From Macrostomum hystrix (Eukaryota > Platyhelminthes > Macrostomidae), in the NCBI GenBank assembly GCA_950097015.1, contig CATNEN010000005.1:1674001-1738000 (forward strand): a stretch of DNA of 64,000 nt, in the 5' to 3' direction. The position numbers and the translations under genes are program-made. The notes under the pieces are model-generated. The model saw only the letters and a program-made list of their open reading frames with translations, made no database searches and was not told where the DNA came from. How positions within the stretch are numbered: the stretch's first letter is position 1; every line of letters starts with the position of its first letter. Positions 10,976-20,864 of the stretch are shown here, piece by piece.

Positions 10976-12374
10976 CACGCTGACTCTGGTGCTTGTTGCT
11001 GTCGTGGCAGCCGGTTGGTCCCAGGTTGATGTATTGACTGGCGTCAGGGTCGGCGCGACTAGCAGTAGCTAACTGCTGCTGCTGTTGCTGTGGTGGCAGC
11101 CGGTAAGCGTCTTCGTCAGTGCTGGCCGAAGCGTTTCCAGTCAGCGGTGGAGGCAATCGATAATCGTCTTCAACGAATTCGGGGTGATCAGACGCAACAG
11201 GCGGCAATCGATACTCATCTTCACCAGTTTTATATAAACTTTGGCCCGTAACATGCGGTGGCGGCAATCGATAATCGTCCTCGTCTGTACTAGGAGGCAT
11301 GCGATAATCATATTCGTTGCTAGGGTTACCGCCTCCTCTAGCAACCGTTGGAGGCATGCGATAATCGTCTTCAGGTGCCTGGGCAGTTGGTCGTCTGATC
11401 GAAGAATTTAACGGGAATCGACCGGTTGAGGCGTGGAGCGATCGGTAAAATAGAATTACAGATTTCTCATAGACATGCTTTATTAAATAACTCGTGATTC
11501 TGGTCTTGAAACCCGCTGTAAATCCCTTGATTGTAGCTCAGAAATCTCGCAGTAAATCCATTGATTAAAGCTCAGAAATCCCGCTGTTAATCCATTAATT
11601 ACATCTCAGAAATCCCGCTGTAAATCCATTGATTAAAGCTCAGAAATGCCGCTGTAAATCCATTGATTAAAGCTCACAAATCCCACTGAAAATCCTTTGA
11701 TTATAGCTTAGAAATCCCACTGAAAATTCTTTGATTATAGCTTAGAAATCCCACTGAAAATCCCTTAATTTACAGTTATTTATCAAAGAGTAAAGACCAC
11801 ATTCTAGGCTATAAATAATCTAGGCTAAATCGCGAGCCTAGTCCCACATTTCTTACCTGATAGTGCCATCGATGCTATCGCCTGGAATGTAGCGACCAGA
11901 CGGTGAAAGCATGTTTTGGGAGAGCGGCTGAAATTGCTGCACTTGTAGAAATGACGCACCAGATAGAGGAGGAAATTGTCCTCTATAAGAGGGATCGATA
12001 GTGCTATCATTTATCCCGGACAGATCGTCTTCGCCAAGTCCGCACGCGTTGCTCAGATGGCTGACCCAGCGCTCCATGGTATTGCCCTCTGGCAGGAAAT
12101 AGTAGGTGCGCATCTGCCTGCGGTGGACAGTCTCCAGCAGGAAGAATGCCGTCTGATCCCGTCTGAAGAATGCTGGGGCGCGGAAAAGCCTAGGCTGCAG
12201 CTTGTTCAGCAGATATATTGGCGGAATTACGTAAGTGATGTTATTGGCTTGCTCCAAATCCACCCGGCCCTTGCGCTTAGTCTGCAGTGCGTCTTCATAA
12301 TAGGTCAGTAGGTAGTTGCTAGAGCGGTCTTTAGTTCTGATGCAGCTTAGTACGAAATAGCGACGCCGCCAGCG
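10965..12374 (-). pseudogene. Gab/DOS-like docking protein, left copy, 5' exon missing
   Basis: Gab/DOS proteins are membrane-recruited scaffolds downstream of receptor tyrosine kinases. Exon limits on the minus strand: PH-domain exon 12374-11857 (starts RWRRRYFVLS, ends ...GDSIDGTIR) and repeat exon 11394-10965 (YRMPP/YRLPP motifs, polyQ, a YINL motif, stop). Compared with the right copy at 49542-50990 it differs by substitutions and by a net 15-nt shorter PH exon, all in whole codons, so the frame is kept. The first PH exon (GWLVKSPP) is absent. The sequence breaks right at the exon edge and the upstream splice acceptor is replaced by unrelated repeat sequence. It is therefore probably non-functional as it stands, unless spliced to a new 5' exon. 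Confidence 0.7.
11505..11770. repeat. Intronic ~36-bp tandem repeat in left Gab-like copy
   Basis: About seven units built on CTCAGAAATCCCGCTGTAAA followed by TCCATTGATTAAAG. It lies in the intron between the PH exon and the YRxPP exon. The right Gab copy holds fewer units of the same repeat at 50340-50480. Confidence 0.85.
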
Positions 12375-12704
12375 ATTGTCGCTATTACTGCTCGTCGACC
12401 TTATTACTTCTGTAATGTTGGTTTACTAAAATATTACATTCTGTAACATAATGTATGATTACATTATAATTGCTATAAGCTAAAGCTGATGTCTTGCTAA
12501 TTGGGAGTCCGCTTTTAGGGTTTGTTTGGCTCATAAAAATTGATAGTTAAAATACAAACTGAATATGTCAGTTTCCAGGTGCCGGGTTGAATCACTCATA
12601 ACGACCAATGGGTTTGCATTTTGCGTTTTTTTCAAATGTCCGGTACCCTGAGCCAATCGGAGAGCCTGACAAGTATGAACTTTCCGCGAGGCACGCGTTG
12701 CCCC

Positions 12705-13285
12705 TCAGAGACCTGCGAGAATGCCAGATAACAACTCGTAGTTGCACAGCGCGTAGTTAAGTTGCGGGTTTACCTTCCGCTTGGCAGCCAGGGCCTCCCT
12801 CGCCGGCTGCGTTTGATGCCTTCGCTTCTGCCTTTTGGTCAGCCGAGGCGGCGGCGGCGGTGTCGGCGGCGGCGGCGGAGGTGTCGGCGGATGCGGCGGC
12901 GGCGGTGTCGGCGGCGGCGGTGGCGGGGGTGTCGGTGGATGTGGCGGCGGCACCAATGGTTGGGGCGGCGGCTGTGTCGGCGGCGGCGGCGGCGGGGGTG
13001 TCGGCGGATGCGGCGGCGGCGGAGGTGTCGGCGGATGCGGCGGCGGCGGTGTCGGCGGCGGCGGTGGCGGGGGTGTCGGCGGATGCGGCGGCGGCACCAA
13101 TAGTTGGGGCGGCGGCTGTGTCGGCGGCGGCGGCGGCGGGGGTGTCGGCGGATGCGGCGGCGGCGGTGGCCCCGCGGTAGCCTCTGCTGCTGCTGCTGCT
13201 GGTGCTGTTGCTGCTGCTGTTGCTGCTGCTGCTGGTGCGGCTGCTCCGGCGCCGGCGGCCGCGACTGCATTCACCAGTGCTTGCG
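12705..13285 (-). CDS. Possible proline-rich terminal exon inside the dispersed repeat (copy 1)
   Basis: Not recognised. On the minus strand a TTTTTTAG acceptor at 13286 opens a frame reading an Ala-rich segment, a long Pro-rich stretch (PPPHPPTPPPPP units from the GGC tract) and a non-repetitive basic tail (RLTKRQKRRHQTQ, then ALAAKRKVNPQLNYALCNY) before a stop. The non-repetitive tail and acceptor make it more than a random repeat ORF. Yet overlapping frames on both strands are also open because of the triplet repeat, and no partner exon is visible. An identical ORF lies at 46459-47039. Confidence 0.25.
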
Positions 13286-13329
13286 CTAAAAAATATGAAT
13301 GGGCTAATGTTCATAAATTTAGAATGTCA

Positions 13330-13650
13330 TAGTACGAGAGCGATGAGACACGGGAGAGATAAGACACGAGAGCGATGAGACACGGGAGAGATTAGACACG
13401 AGAGCGATGAGACACAGGAGAGATTAGACACGGGAGAGATGAGACTCGGGAGAGATGAGACGCAGGAGAGATTAGACACGGGAGAGATGAGACACGGGAG
13501 AGATTAGACACAGGATAGATTAGACACGGGAGAGATGAGACACGGGAGACATGAGACACGGGATAGATTAGACACAGGAGAGATTAGACACGGGAGAGAT
13601 GAGACACAGGAGAGATTAGACACGGGAGAGATTAGACACGAGAGAGATGA
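13330..13650 (+). repeat. Purine-rich 'GAGACACGGGAGAGATTA' minisatellite, copy 1
   Basis: Roughly 16 units of 18-20 bp (GAGACACGGGAGAGATTAGA and variants), within the dispersed composite repeat. Duplicated at 47085-47405. Confidence 0.9.
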
Positions 13651-13675
13651 AACAGGACACTGTAGATGTCAGAAG

Positions 13676-13745
13676 GGGCAACGGGCCGGATTTGGGAGCT
13701 TCGAGGGCCGCATCTGGCCCGCGGGCCGGAGTTTGCCGACCCCTG
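13676..13745 (-). mobile_element. hAT-type transposon terminus (copy 1)
   Basis: Read on the minus strand it begins CAGGGGTCGGCAAACTCCGG and continues CCCGCGGGCC..GGCCCTCGAAGCTCC. This opening is very similar to the termini of many animal hAT elements (Charlie/SPIN-like groups). No partner terminus was found nearby, so this is one end of a rearranged non-autonomous copy. The same terminus sits at 47430-47499. Confidence 0.6.
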
Positions 13746-14037
13746 AATTAAATTATATTAATATTCAAATTAAAATAAGCGAAAGTTCGAATGTCAAATT
13801 TGTGTGCGTACGTCTACTGTACATCTGATACCAAAACTACACAGTTTCAAGACGAGAATGTGAAGACTAATTATTCGTTTATTCTACTTAATCATTGAGC
13901 TACATTTTTTTACTTTATTTCGAGATTTAGTCTGTTTAGCTTTTGTTTTATTAGAGAGGTTAAAATGAACTTAAACTGCAGTTTAGGGTGCGTTCGAGTA
14001 GCTTAAAATGACTTAAACTAAACTTAAACTTAAATTT

Positions 14038-14290
14038 AAGCTCTCAGCATTTAAGCTCTCAGCATTTAAGCTCTCAGCATTTAAGCTCTCAGCATTTAAG
14101 CTCTCAGCATTTAAGCTCTCAGAATTTAAGCTCTCAGCATTTAAGCTCTCAGCATTTAAGCTCTCGGCATTTAAGCTCTCAGCATTTAAGCTCTCAGCAT
14201 TTAAGCTCTCAGCATTTAAGCTCTCAGCATTTAAGCTCTCAGCATTTAAGCTCTCAGAATTTAAGCTCTCAGCATTTAAGCTCTCAGCAC
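14038..14290 (-). repeat. 15-bp minisatellite CTCTCAGCATTTAAG
   Basis: About 17 near-perfect 15-bp units. The minus strand reads them as AESLN pentapeptides, but a good splice donor (GTTG|GTAAGT) lies between the preceding exon candidate and the array, so the array is better seen as intronic. Confidence 0.9.
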
Positions 14291-14296
14291 ACTTAC

Positions 14297-14988
14297 CAAC
14301 TGGTGGGTCTTCAATTAAGCGGCGCAGAACCATACGCAGCTGCACTTCATCTAGGCGGTCAACGACGGTTGCCGCCTGAAGCCGCTGCGCCTCGACTGGC
14401 TGCTGCTGCGCCTCCAGCTCGACCGGCTGCTGCTGCTGCGGGGCGACCGACGCCTGCAGAATGGCCGGCAGAGTGCGCAGGTCGCTCCCCTTAATTTGGA
14501 CGCCGTGGGTCCATAGTGCCCACCGGGCATCCACGCGCCAGTACATCCTCTGGATTAAAATGGAATGGGTGGGATACAGCTCTCAGGTCAGCAAGAGAGC
14601 GAGAGCGAGAGCGACAGAGAGCGAGAGAGCGAGAGCGACAGAGAGCGAGAGAGCGAGAGCGAGAGAGCGAGAGCGAAAGCGAGAGCGAAAGTGAGAGCGA
14701 AAGCGAGAGCGAAAGCGAGAGCGAAAGCGAGAGCGAAAGCGAGAGCGAAAGCGAGAGCGAGAGAGCAAGAGCGTGCGAGCGAGAGTGAGAGAGCGAGAGA
14801 GCGAGAGCAAGTGGCAGGGAAGGAAAATAATAACATAGGATAAGTACTTACGGCGTTACCGCCAGAATACTGGTAAGTCTGCGGGGCGTGCCTTCTCGCC
14901 GGACCCGCCCCCAGAACGCATTGGCACAATCTATCCCGCAAATGTGCAGGTTTGACTTGCATATTTACCCAGATGGCAAACTTGCCAA
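14297..14988 (-). CDS. Two-exon fragment of an unrecognised gene
   Basis: Two exon candidates on the minus strand with consistent phases: 14988-14852 (acceptor GTTTGCCCAG, donor GTAAGT, starting GKFAIWVNMQVKPAHLRD and ending YQYSGGNA) and 14549-14297 (acceptor TTTTAATCCAG, donor GTAAGT, starting RMYWRVDARWALWTHGVQIK, then a Gln-rich part, ending LIEDPPVGK). The intron between them holds a GAGAGCGA purine array. I do not recognise a domain. Neither a first nor a last exon could be placed. The segment is absent from the right arm of the inverted duplication. Confidence 0.4.
14580..14815 (+). repeat. Polypurine GAGAGCGA/GAAAGC microsatellite
   Basis: Nearly pure purine strand of GAGAGCGAGA and GAGCGAAAGC units about 230 bp long, able in principle to form triplex DNA. 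It sits in the intron of the minus-strand candidate gene above. Confidence 0.9.
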
Positions 14989-15084
14989 CTGGGCAAACAA
15001 AATGTCCACCGACAGGTGGACGGCTCAATTATTTGAGCTCCCATGCCTTCAGGGCCCCACTGCAATAGCTCCTCCACCTTCATC

Positions 15085-15235
15085 TTATATAATGGCTCTG
15101 CAAATATAATGGCTCTGCAAATATAATGGCTCTGCAAATATAATATTCCTTATAGCATGGCGCTTGTAAATAAAACAGCATGGCGTTGTTAATCAGAAAC
15201 AGCATGGCACTGTTCATTAGAAACAGCACGGATAT
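15085..15235. repeat. Short tandem repeats (TAATGGCTCTGCAAATA and CAGCATGGC units)
   Basis: Four copies of a ~19-bp unit with ATAATGGCTCTGCAAAT, then three copies of a ~30-bp unit with AGAAACAGCATGGC. No function is apparent. Confidence 0.7.
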
Positions 15236-15249
15236 ATATATTAAATTTA

Positions 15250-16320
15250 TTATATATAAATGAAATCACAGTTTCTAGGATACATAGGCTAGGCTAAAGT
15301 AATATGGGCATTAAAGTGGGCATTAAAGTATCCAATTAAATAGATTGGGCTAGATGGATTTGTTAACCTAATAGGCAATAGCCTGAATTTACAAAGCCAC
15401 AACTTTGTAATGTTGACAAGATAAGAGTCATCAACAGGTCTATAGACAAAACATAAAAATAGAGGGACAGGTTTTAAGTTAGAATTTATCAAGACAAAAT
15501 TTGCCAATTGACAACTGACAAGCAAATAGAATAGGGAGTTCTTAATATAAACGGAAATGCCTATTTTGTTGCCCATGAATTATGCCCCCAAAAGCAGCCT
15601 GGCCGATTGCAGATTGTGTAGAAATCATTGTCTCTTTCCTTCTAGCTAACAGGTAGGGCTCCAAGAGGCCAAGAAGTAGCATGAAAGGAAAATCTTAATG
15701 TGAATGACCATAAAAGAGGTTTCCTTTACACCGATACAATCTTGTCACAGGAAAACACATCTTTTAATGGTTGTTTTTATAATATCCCATGACCCAGTTA
15801 CAAATTTTACAAATGAAAAAGCAACGTCTTTTAGCTCCAAATCCGTAAAAAATGATTTTAACTATGCTAGGAGTCTAAAGTTTATAGGTTAGTAGCATTC
15901 TATTCAAAGGTAGTCAATGGTAGTTTTTGGTGCAGATAGACGTCTAAGATTTTATACATATTTTCTATAAAAATATATCCATTTAAAATATGTTCAATAA
16001 AAACCAATTATTAGGATAATTGTTTACATAACAAAAATAATATATTAGGTTCCACTAGTGAAATCTCAAAGCCATTTCTTATAGTTCAAGGTGCGAGTGG
16101 GAGTGATAAGATGGGAGTGGAGGTGTAGTGTCTCACACTACTAGCACTTGGATTTGAATCTGAATTCTTACACAGTGACCTCAAACAGCTGCACGACACG
16201 CGCCGAAAACGTGCAGCGTTTCAAATATCAATGCTATCTGCATTGAGCTAAGTATAACCATACATTATAACAAAAAAACAAAACGTATAAATATAGCAAC
16301 AAAAATATACTAAAATCTTG
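15250..16320 (-). repeat. Left arm segment of the inverted duplication (pairs with 47700-48845)
   Basis: The reverse complement of this segment matches 47700-48845 closely, including a LINE endonuclease fragment (15290-15600), unique text around 15700-15900 and the AT-rich part to 16320. The GT- and AT-rich remainder shows no coding potential. Confidence 0.85.
15290..15600 (-). pseudogene. CR1/Jockey-type LINE endonuclease remnant
   Basis: The minus strand reads GISVYIKNSLFYLL, LCFVYRPVDDSYLVN and IYLIGYFNAH. These correspond to the N-terminal half of a LINE endonuclease, with the catalytic Asp of the IGDFN motif changed to Tyr. It is a decayed fragment carried in the duplication. Confidence 0.6.
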
Positions 16321-16407
16321 CAAATACTTAATTATTTTAAAGCGTTTAAAAATATATTAAAAGGAAACTATTTTCAAAGCTATAAAAATACTTCAACAAG
16401 ACGAAAT

Positions 16408-17110
16408 GTAGGAAGCATTGACTTTATGGAAAGTCAAGGACATTGACTGATAACAAGTCAAACTCATGAAATTCTAAAAATAGCCACAACTTTCTGTCCT
16501 GACCATCTAGAGGTGCCGGACTGGCGCCTCTAGACTCAGGGCGTCAACCTCTAGTCGAGAAATATCATTTCCAACATTGCCCGCCAATGACTGAAATTTC
16601 GATTTGGTCAATTTTCGAATAAGTATTGCTCTTTGACAAGTTAGGTAGCCGCTCAGAGCCCAAGTTGGCACCCAAAAGACAATCTCGGGGGACTCAACCG
16701 GAATCTATAGAGCATCGCCAGGCCTTTCGAACGACACCAAAATCAGTTCCCGGGGACCTCGGGAACTGTCTCGAATCAGCCCGAGAAGGATGTAGGAAGC
16801 ATTGACTTTAAGGAAAGTCAAGGACATTGACTGATAACAAGTCAAACTCATAAAATTCTAAAAAGAGCCACAACTTTCTGTCCCGACCATCTAGAGGTGC
16901 CGGACTGGCGCCTCTAGACTCAGGGCGTCAACCTCTAGTCGAGAAATGTCATTTCCAACATTGCCCGCCAATGACTGAAATTTCGATTTGGTCAATTTTT
17001 GAATAAGTAGTATTGCTCTTTGACAAGTTAGGTAGCCGCTCAGAGCTCAAGTTGGCACCCAATAGACAATCTCGGGGGACTCAACCGGAATCTATAATAG
17101 CCACAACTTT
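16408..17110. repeat. 384-bp tandem duplication
   Basis: Text starting GGAAGCATTGACTTTA at 16411 recurs at 16795 with few changes, and a third partial copy (AGCCACAACTTTCTGTCCCG) begins near 17098. No ORF is conserved between copies. Confidence 0.85.
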
Positions 17111-17702
17111 CTGTCCCGACCATCTAGAGGTGCCGGCTTGGACTTTAAAATTGCAGGAAGTCAAAGTTCTACTTTTCGAGTCTAAGAAATCCAGGGCTTG
17201 GACTTTGAATTGCAAGAAGTCAATATGAGACAAATTCTACAGTAGATATATGAGACGAAATATTTGTAACTCTTTTTGAGATATACAGCTACCACAACTA
17301 AACTGAAATTTTTACAGTTTTGATTAGTTGTAAGTTGCGGGAGCACCTGGCTTTACTTACAGACACTGTAGGGTGTCTGCCAGCGTGTCTGACACTGCTC
17401 TATAGGGTTTTTATAGCTTTGGAGGCCTTTGCACGATTGTTGCCTTCCTAGGCTTACAACTTTTATTAGGTTTACAACGTAATTTACAAAGTAATGCGGA
17501 AAATAAGAAAGACAAAAAGCATCATGAAACATTTCAAGTGGAAAATGGCAAGACAGTTTTATCAAAAACGAAAACAGAAAAAACAGTGACACGAACGTGA
17601 GCATGTGTATATTTTCTTTCCCTCCTCCTTTTTCATCCGGGCTGGGGACCGGCAATGGCGGAGTTAAAAGAGTTGACTAAACGCAAGAATCACGAATTTG
17701 GT
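17111..17702. other. Spacer without a recognised gene
   Basis: Contains a 50-bp imperfect direct repeat (GGCTTGGACTTTRAATTGCA at about 17142 and 17193) and otherwise unremarkable sequence. The short ORFs have no recognisable domain. Confidence 0.4.
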
Positions 17703-17718
17703 GGCCCTGAAAAGGGCC
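17703..17718 (-). terminator. Histone-type 3' stem-loop, without a visible histone gene
   Basis: The minus strand reads GGCCCTTTTCAGGGCC, an exact match to the 16-nt metazoan replication-dependent histone mRNA stem-loop (6-bp stem, UUUC-type loop), followed by ACCA as is common. The histone coding sequence should lie just to the right on the minus strand, but no H1/H2A/H2B/H3/H4 C-terminus can be read there. It is either the relic of a histone gene or a chance perfect palindrome. Confidence 0.5.
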
Positions 17719-18254
17719 GTTTTTTCGTTAAGGGGTCACTCATTCATAGGTCGGTGACCAAAACCTTCCGCACACCACGACTGCATAAGTGCAGTGGCAG
17801 TGGTCCGCTTCTGCAAGCCGCCAGACTGGCCAGCGTGGCTAGGCTTGGCACTTTGCCAGTTGCGGCACGTTTGGCAGCCAAACGAACGGACCAACGATAT
17901 TTTGCAGAAGCGGTCCGCACAGTGCAGCTTTGCCAGTCTAAACCAGGCTTAGGCGGCGAAGACGGCTTAGAACACGAAGGAACTGGCCCCTCGCACCATG
18001 AATTTTGCCCCCAAAAGCAGCCTGGCCGATTGCAGATTGCGTAGAAATCATTGTCTCTTGGACAATGTTTCCTACGGCACGTATTGGCCAGCAACTTTTG
18101 GCAGCAGCTTAAATGGTGCAAGGGGCACCACTCATCTTCTGCCACCTCAGTGGTGACCTCTGCCACCTCTGCCATCGCAGACTGGCGCGACAATAGACAG
18201 CCCTGGAATCATTTTGTGAACAGAAATGATTTATCCAACAAAAAATAAAAAACT
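17719..18254. other. Spacer with imperfect duplicated segments, no supported gene
   Basis: Two overlapping ORFs on opposite strands (17655-18044 plus, 17744-18193 minus) have no recognisable domain and look accidental. About 17995-18060 repeats the text found at 15572-15640 and, inverted, at 48480-48545. Confidence 0.4.
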
Positions 18255-19735
18255 AGCCAACATCTAGCCAACTCCCCAACTAGCCACCCAACTGCCCACC
18301 TAGCCACCCAACTGCCCTTTTAGCCACCCAACTCCCCACCTAGCCAACACCCCACCTAGCCAACACCCTACCTAGCCAACTCCCCAACTAGCCACCCAAC
18401 TGCCCACCTAGCCACCCAACTGCCCTTTTAGCCACCCAACTCCCCACCTAGCCAACACCCCACCTAGCCAACTCCCCACCTAGCCACCCAACTGCCCACC
18501 TAGCCAGCCAACTCCCTACCTAGCCACCCAACTGCCCTTTTAGCCACCCAACTGCCCACCTAGCCACCCAACTGCCCTTTTAGCCACCCAACTGCCCACC
18601 TAGCCACCCAACTGCCCTTTTAGCCACCCAACTGCCCACCTAGCCACCCAACTGCCCTTTTAGCCACCCAACTCCCCACCTAGCCAACACCCCACCTAGC
18701 CAACACCCTACCTAGCCAACTCCCCAACTAGCCACCCAACTGCCCACCTAGCCACCCAACTGCCCTTTTAGCCACCCAACTCCCCACCTAGCCAACACCC
18801 CACCTAGCCAACTCCCCACCTAGCCACCCAACTGCCCACCTAGCCAGCCAACTCCCTACCTAGCCACCCAACTGCCCACCTAGCCACCCAACTGCCCACC
18901 CAGCCACCCAACTCCCCACCTAGCCAACACCCCACCTAGCCACCTAACTCCCCACCTAGCCAACACCCCACCTAGCCAACTCCCCACCTAGCCACCCAAC
19001 TGCCCACCTAGCCAGCCAACTCCCCACCTAGCCACCCAACTCCCCACCTAGCCAACACCCCACCTAGCCAACTCCCCACCTAGCCACCCAACTGCCCACC
19101 CAGCCACCCAACTCCCCACCTAGCCAACACCCCACCTAGCCACCTAACTCCCCACCTAGCCAACACCCCACCTAGCCAACTCCCCACCTAGCCACCCAAC
19201 TGCCCACCTAGCCACCCAACACCCCACCTAGCCAGCCAACTCCCCACCTAGCCACCCAACTGCCCACCTAGCCACCCAACACCCCACCTAGCCAGCCAAC
19301 TCCCCACCTAGCCAGCCAACTCCCCACCTAGCCACCCAACACCCCACCTAGCCAGCCAACTCCCCACCTAGCCAGCCAACTCCCCACCTAGCCAGCCAAC
19401 TCCCCACCTAGCCAGCCAACTCCCCACATAGCCACCCAACTCCCCACCTAGCCAGCCAACTCCCCACCTAGCCAGCCAACTCCCCACCTAGCCAGCCAAC
19501 TCCCCACCTAGCCACCCAACACCCCACCTAGCCAGCCAACTCCCCACCTAGCCAGCCAACTCCCCACCTAGCCAGCCAACTCCCCACTTAGCCAGCCAAC
19601 TCCCCACCTAGCCACCCAACACCCCACCTAGCCAGCCAACTCCCCACCTAGCCACCCAACTCCCCACCTAGCCAACACCCCACCTAGCCACCTAACTCCC
19701 CACCTAGCCAACACCCCACCTAGCCAACACCCCAG
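18255..19735 (+). repeat. CCTAGCCA-type minisatellite, 1.5-kb array
   Basis: A long array of 16-22-bp units (CTAGCCACCCAACTGCCCAC, CTAGCCAGCCAACTCCCCAC, CTAGCCAACACCCCAC) with higher-order repetition of several units. No ORF of note. Same family as 4796-5210. Confidence 0.95.
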
Positions 19736-19816
19736 CTATACCAAAGCCCACGGCCGAGACCACAAATATCTCAAGAGATTAGTAAGTGCCCTGACTCTGT
19801 TCCACAATATTAACTA

Positions 19817-19874
19817 CAAGGACTACTTAAGTATCGTTTATAGATTAAACGATAGTTTAATTAAGTAGTCCTTG
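19817..19874. mobile_element. 58-bp hAT-like micro-MITE with 8-bp target duplication
   Basis: A near-perfect hairpin that begins CAAGGACTACTTAA and ends TTAAGTAGTCCTTG, flanked on both sides by the 8-bp direct repeat ATTAACTA (19809-19816 and 19875-19882). The terminal sequence is almost that of the 573-bp MITE at 3738 (CAAGGACAACTTAA), so both probably belong to one family. This copy is little more than its two inverted repeats. Confidence 0.75.
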
Positions 19875-20050
19875 ATTAACTATTAAAGGAAGAAAGGAAC
19901 AAGACGTATAAAAATTATAAAATCTCTAAAAAGAAAATAAAAAGGAGAGAAAGAGAGGATTAAAATAAAAAGAATTTTAAATGTCGTGATTTACGCGCCC
20001 GAGGATAACGAGGTTAGAATGAGTCGTGATTTAAGGAATTGAGTTGCCAG

Positions 20051-20218
20051 CCAATAGAAATTTAGCGCCCCGGAAGTAACCCAGAAGTCACCCGCAGCCA
20101 ATGAGATCCCTTCCCCCAGCCTATATAAGATTCTCCTACGGCGAAGTGTGAAATTAATTACGCAAGCAATCTCCTAGCCCTCCAACCTGAATCCTTAAAA
20201 CCATCTAAACTACCAACC
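20051..20218 (+). promoter_or_regulatory. CCAAT and TATA promoter of the ORF at 20219
   Basis: Two CCAAT boxes (20051-20055 and 20098-20102) precede a TATATAA box at 20122-20128. Transcription should start about 25-30 bp downstream, giving a short leader to the ATG at 20219. The layout is that of a strong RNA polymerase II core promoter. It could also be part of an LTR, but no paired LTR was found. Confidence 0.65.
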
Positions 20219-20794
20219 ATGCCCTCCCATAACGAAAGCGAAAAGGAGAATTTTGAAGACGACATCCTTTATCAGCTCCTAAGCGAAGTTGACATTGAAT
20301 TCCCGGAGGAATCTTCAGCTACCTCGAAACCTACCCAACCAGCAAAGCGAGTTGCCTCTCCAACTAAATCATCAGCTGAGCCCGCCTTGAAGAAAGCCGC
20401 CCCTGAAGAGACCACAAGAAACCGGATACTAAGGACTCAATCTGCGATATCAGTCACAGTACCAGAATCCGTAATCCAGCGTCACCCTCCCGGAGCAAGA
20501 TCTAGTGTGGAATTGCCGACCGCACCACTGCCCCGACCTATCGCTCCTCGGTCCTCAAAGCAGCCGCAATTTCAGTCTCGACAGCAGTCACCCGACATTG
20601 CTAGACAGCCCACGCGCCCTCAACTCCCTGCCAAACCTAGAAAACATTACCCAGCCGCCGCGACTTCGTCCCCGGTAAAGACTCCACGCTCTGCAACAAC
20701 ACCCTCAGCAAGCCAGCCGTCAAGCAAGCCCCATCCACCTGTGAGAGACATCCTCCAGGACTTGAGGAAGTTCTACCGGCCGAAACCCATCTCA
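20219..20794 (+). pseudogene. TATA-driven ORF interrupted by the Helitron array
   Basis: Not recognised. From the ATG it encodes an acidic N-terminus (ENFEDDILYQLLSEVDIEFP) followed by a long Pro/Ser/Lys-rich low-complexity region. At 20794, exactly between codons, the Helitron begins (A|TC). Beyond the array, at 45902-45986, a frame reads a basic C-terminus (SKNTRKKAPPKKSPETKK, then KRHRRR and stop) that suits this protein. Joining the flanks directly leaves the frame off by one base in the T6 run at 45904-45909. It may be a retroelement Gag-like protein or a host nuclear protein. With the insertion in place it can only give a truncated product reading briefly into the Helitron. Confidence 0.5.
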
Positions 20795-20843
20795 TCCAAC
20801 TATACTAAATCTCTAAAGTTCCAACTATACTAAATCTCTAAAG

Positions 20844-20864
20844 TCTGTCTGTCTGTCTGTCTGT
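20844..20864 (+). repeat. (TCTG)n microsatellite near Helitron H1 5' end
   Basis: Five tetranucleotide units just inside the terminus; the same tract is at 38643-38662 in H2, and H3 has (GGTT)n at 41238-41260 in the equivalent place. Confidence 0.8.

Larger units (their letters stand above)
12380..13865. repeat. Dispersed 1.4-kb composite repeat, copy 1
   Basis: Nearly identical to 46265-47641 in the same orientation (most landmarks offset by 33,754 bases). It contains in order a unique segment, a GGC-rich triplet tract (12835-13180), GCT repeats, a 'gagacacgggagagattaga' minisatellite (about 13330-13650) and a hAT-type terminus (13676-13745). Its left edge cuts the Gab-like gene exactly at an exon border. 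Confidence 0.85.

Noticed and set aside
12835-13332. Several overlapping Gly-, Arg- or Ala-rich ORFs on both strands
   Set aside because: Frames kept open by the GGC triplet tract; only the minus-strand frame with a non-repetitive tail and acceptor was kept, at low confidence.
17655-18193. Two opposite ORFs of 129 and 149 aa
   Set aside because: Overlap each other, no domain, and part of the sequence is a dispersed repeat.
4796-19735. Possible CRISPR arrays among the regular repeats
   Set aside because: Units are contiguous or nearly so, with no unique equal-length spacers, and the genome is eukaryotic.
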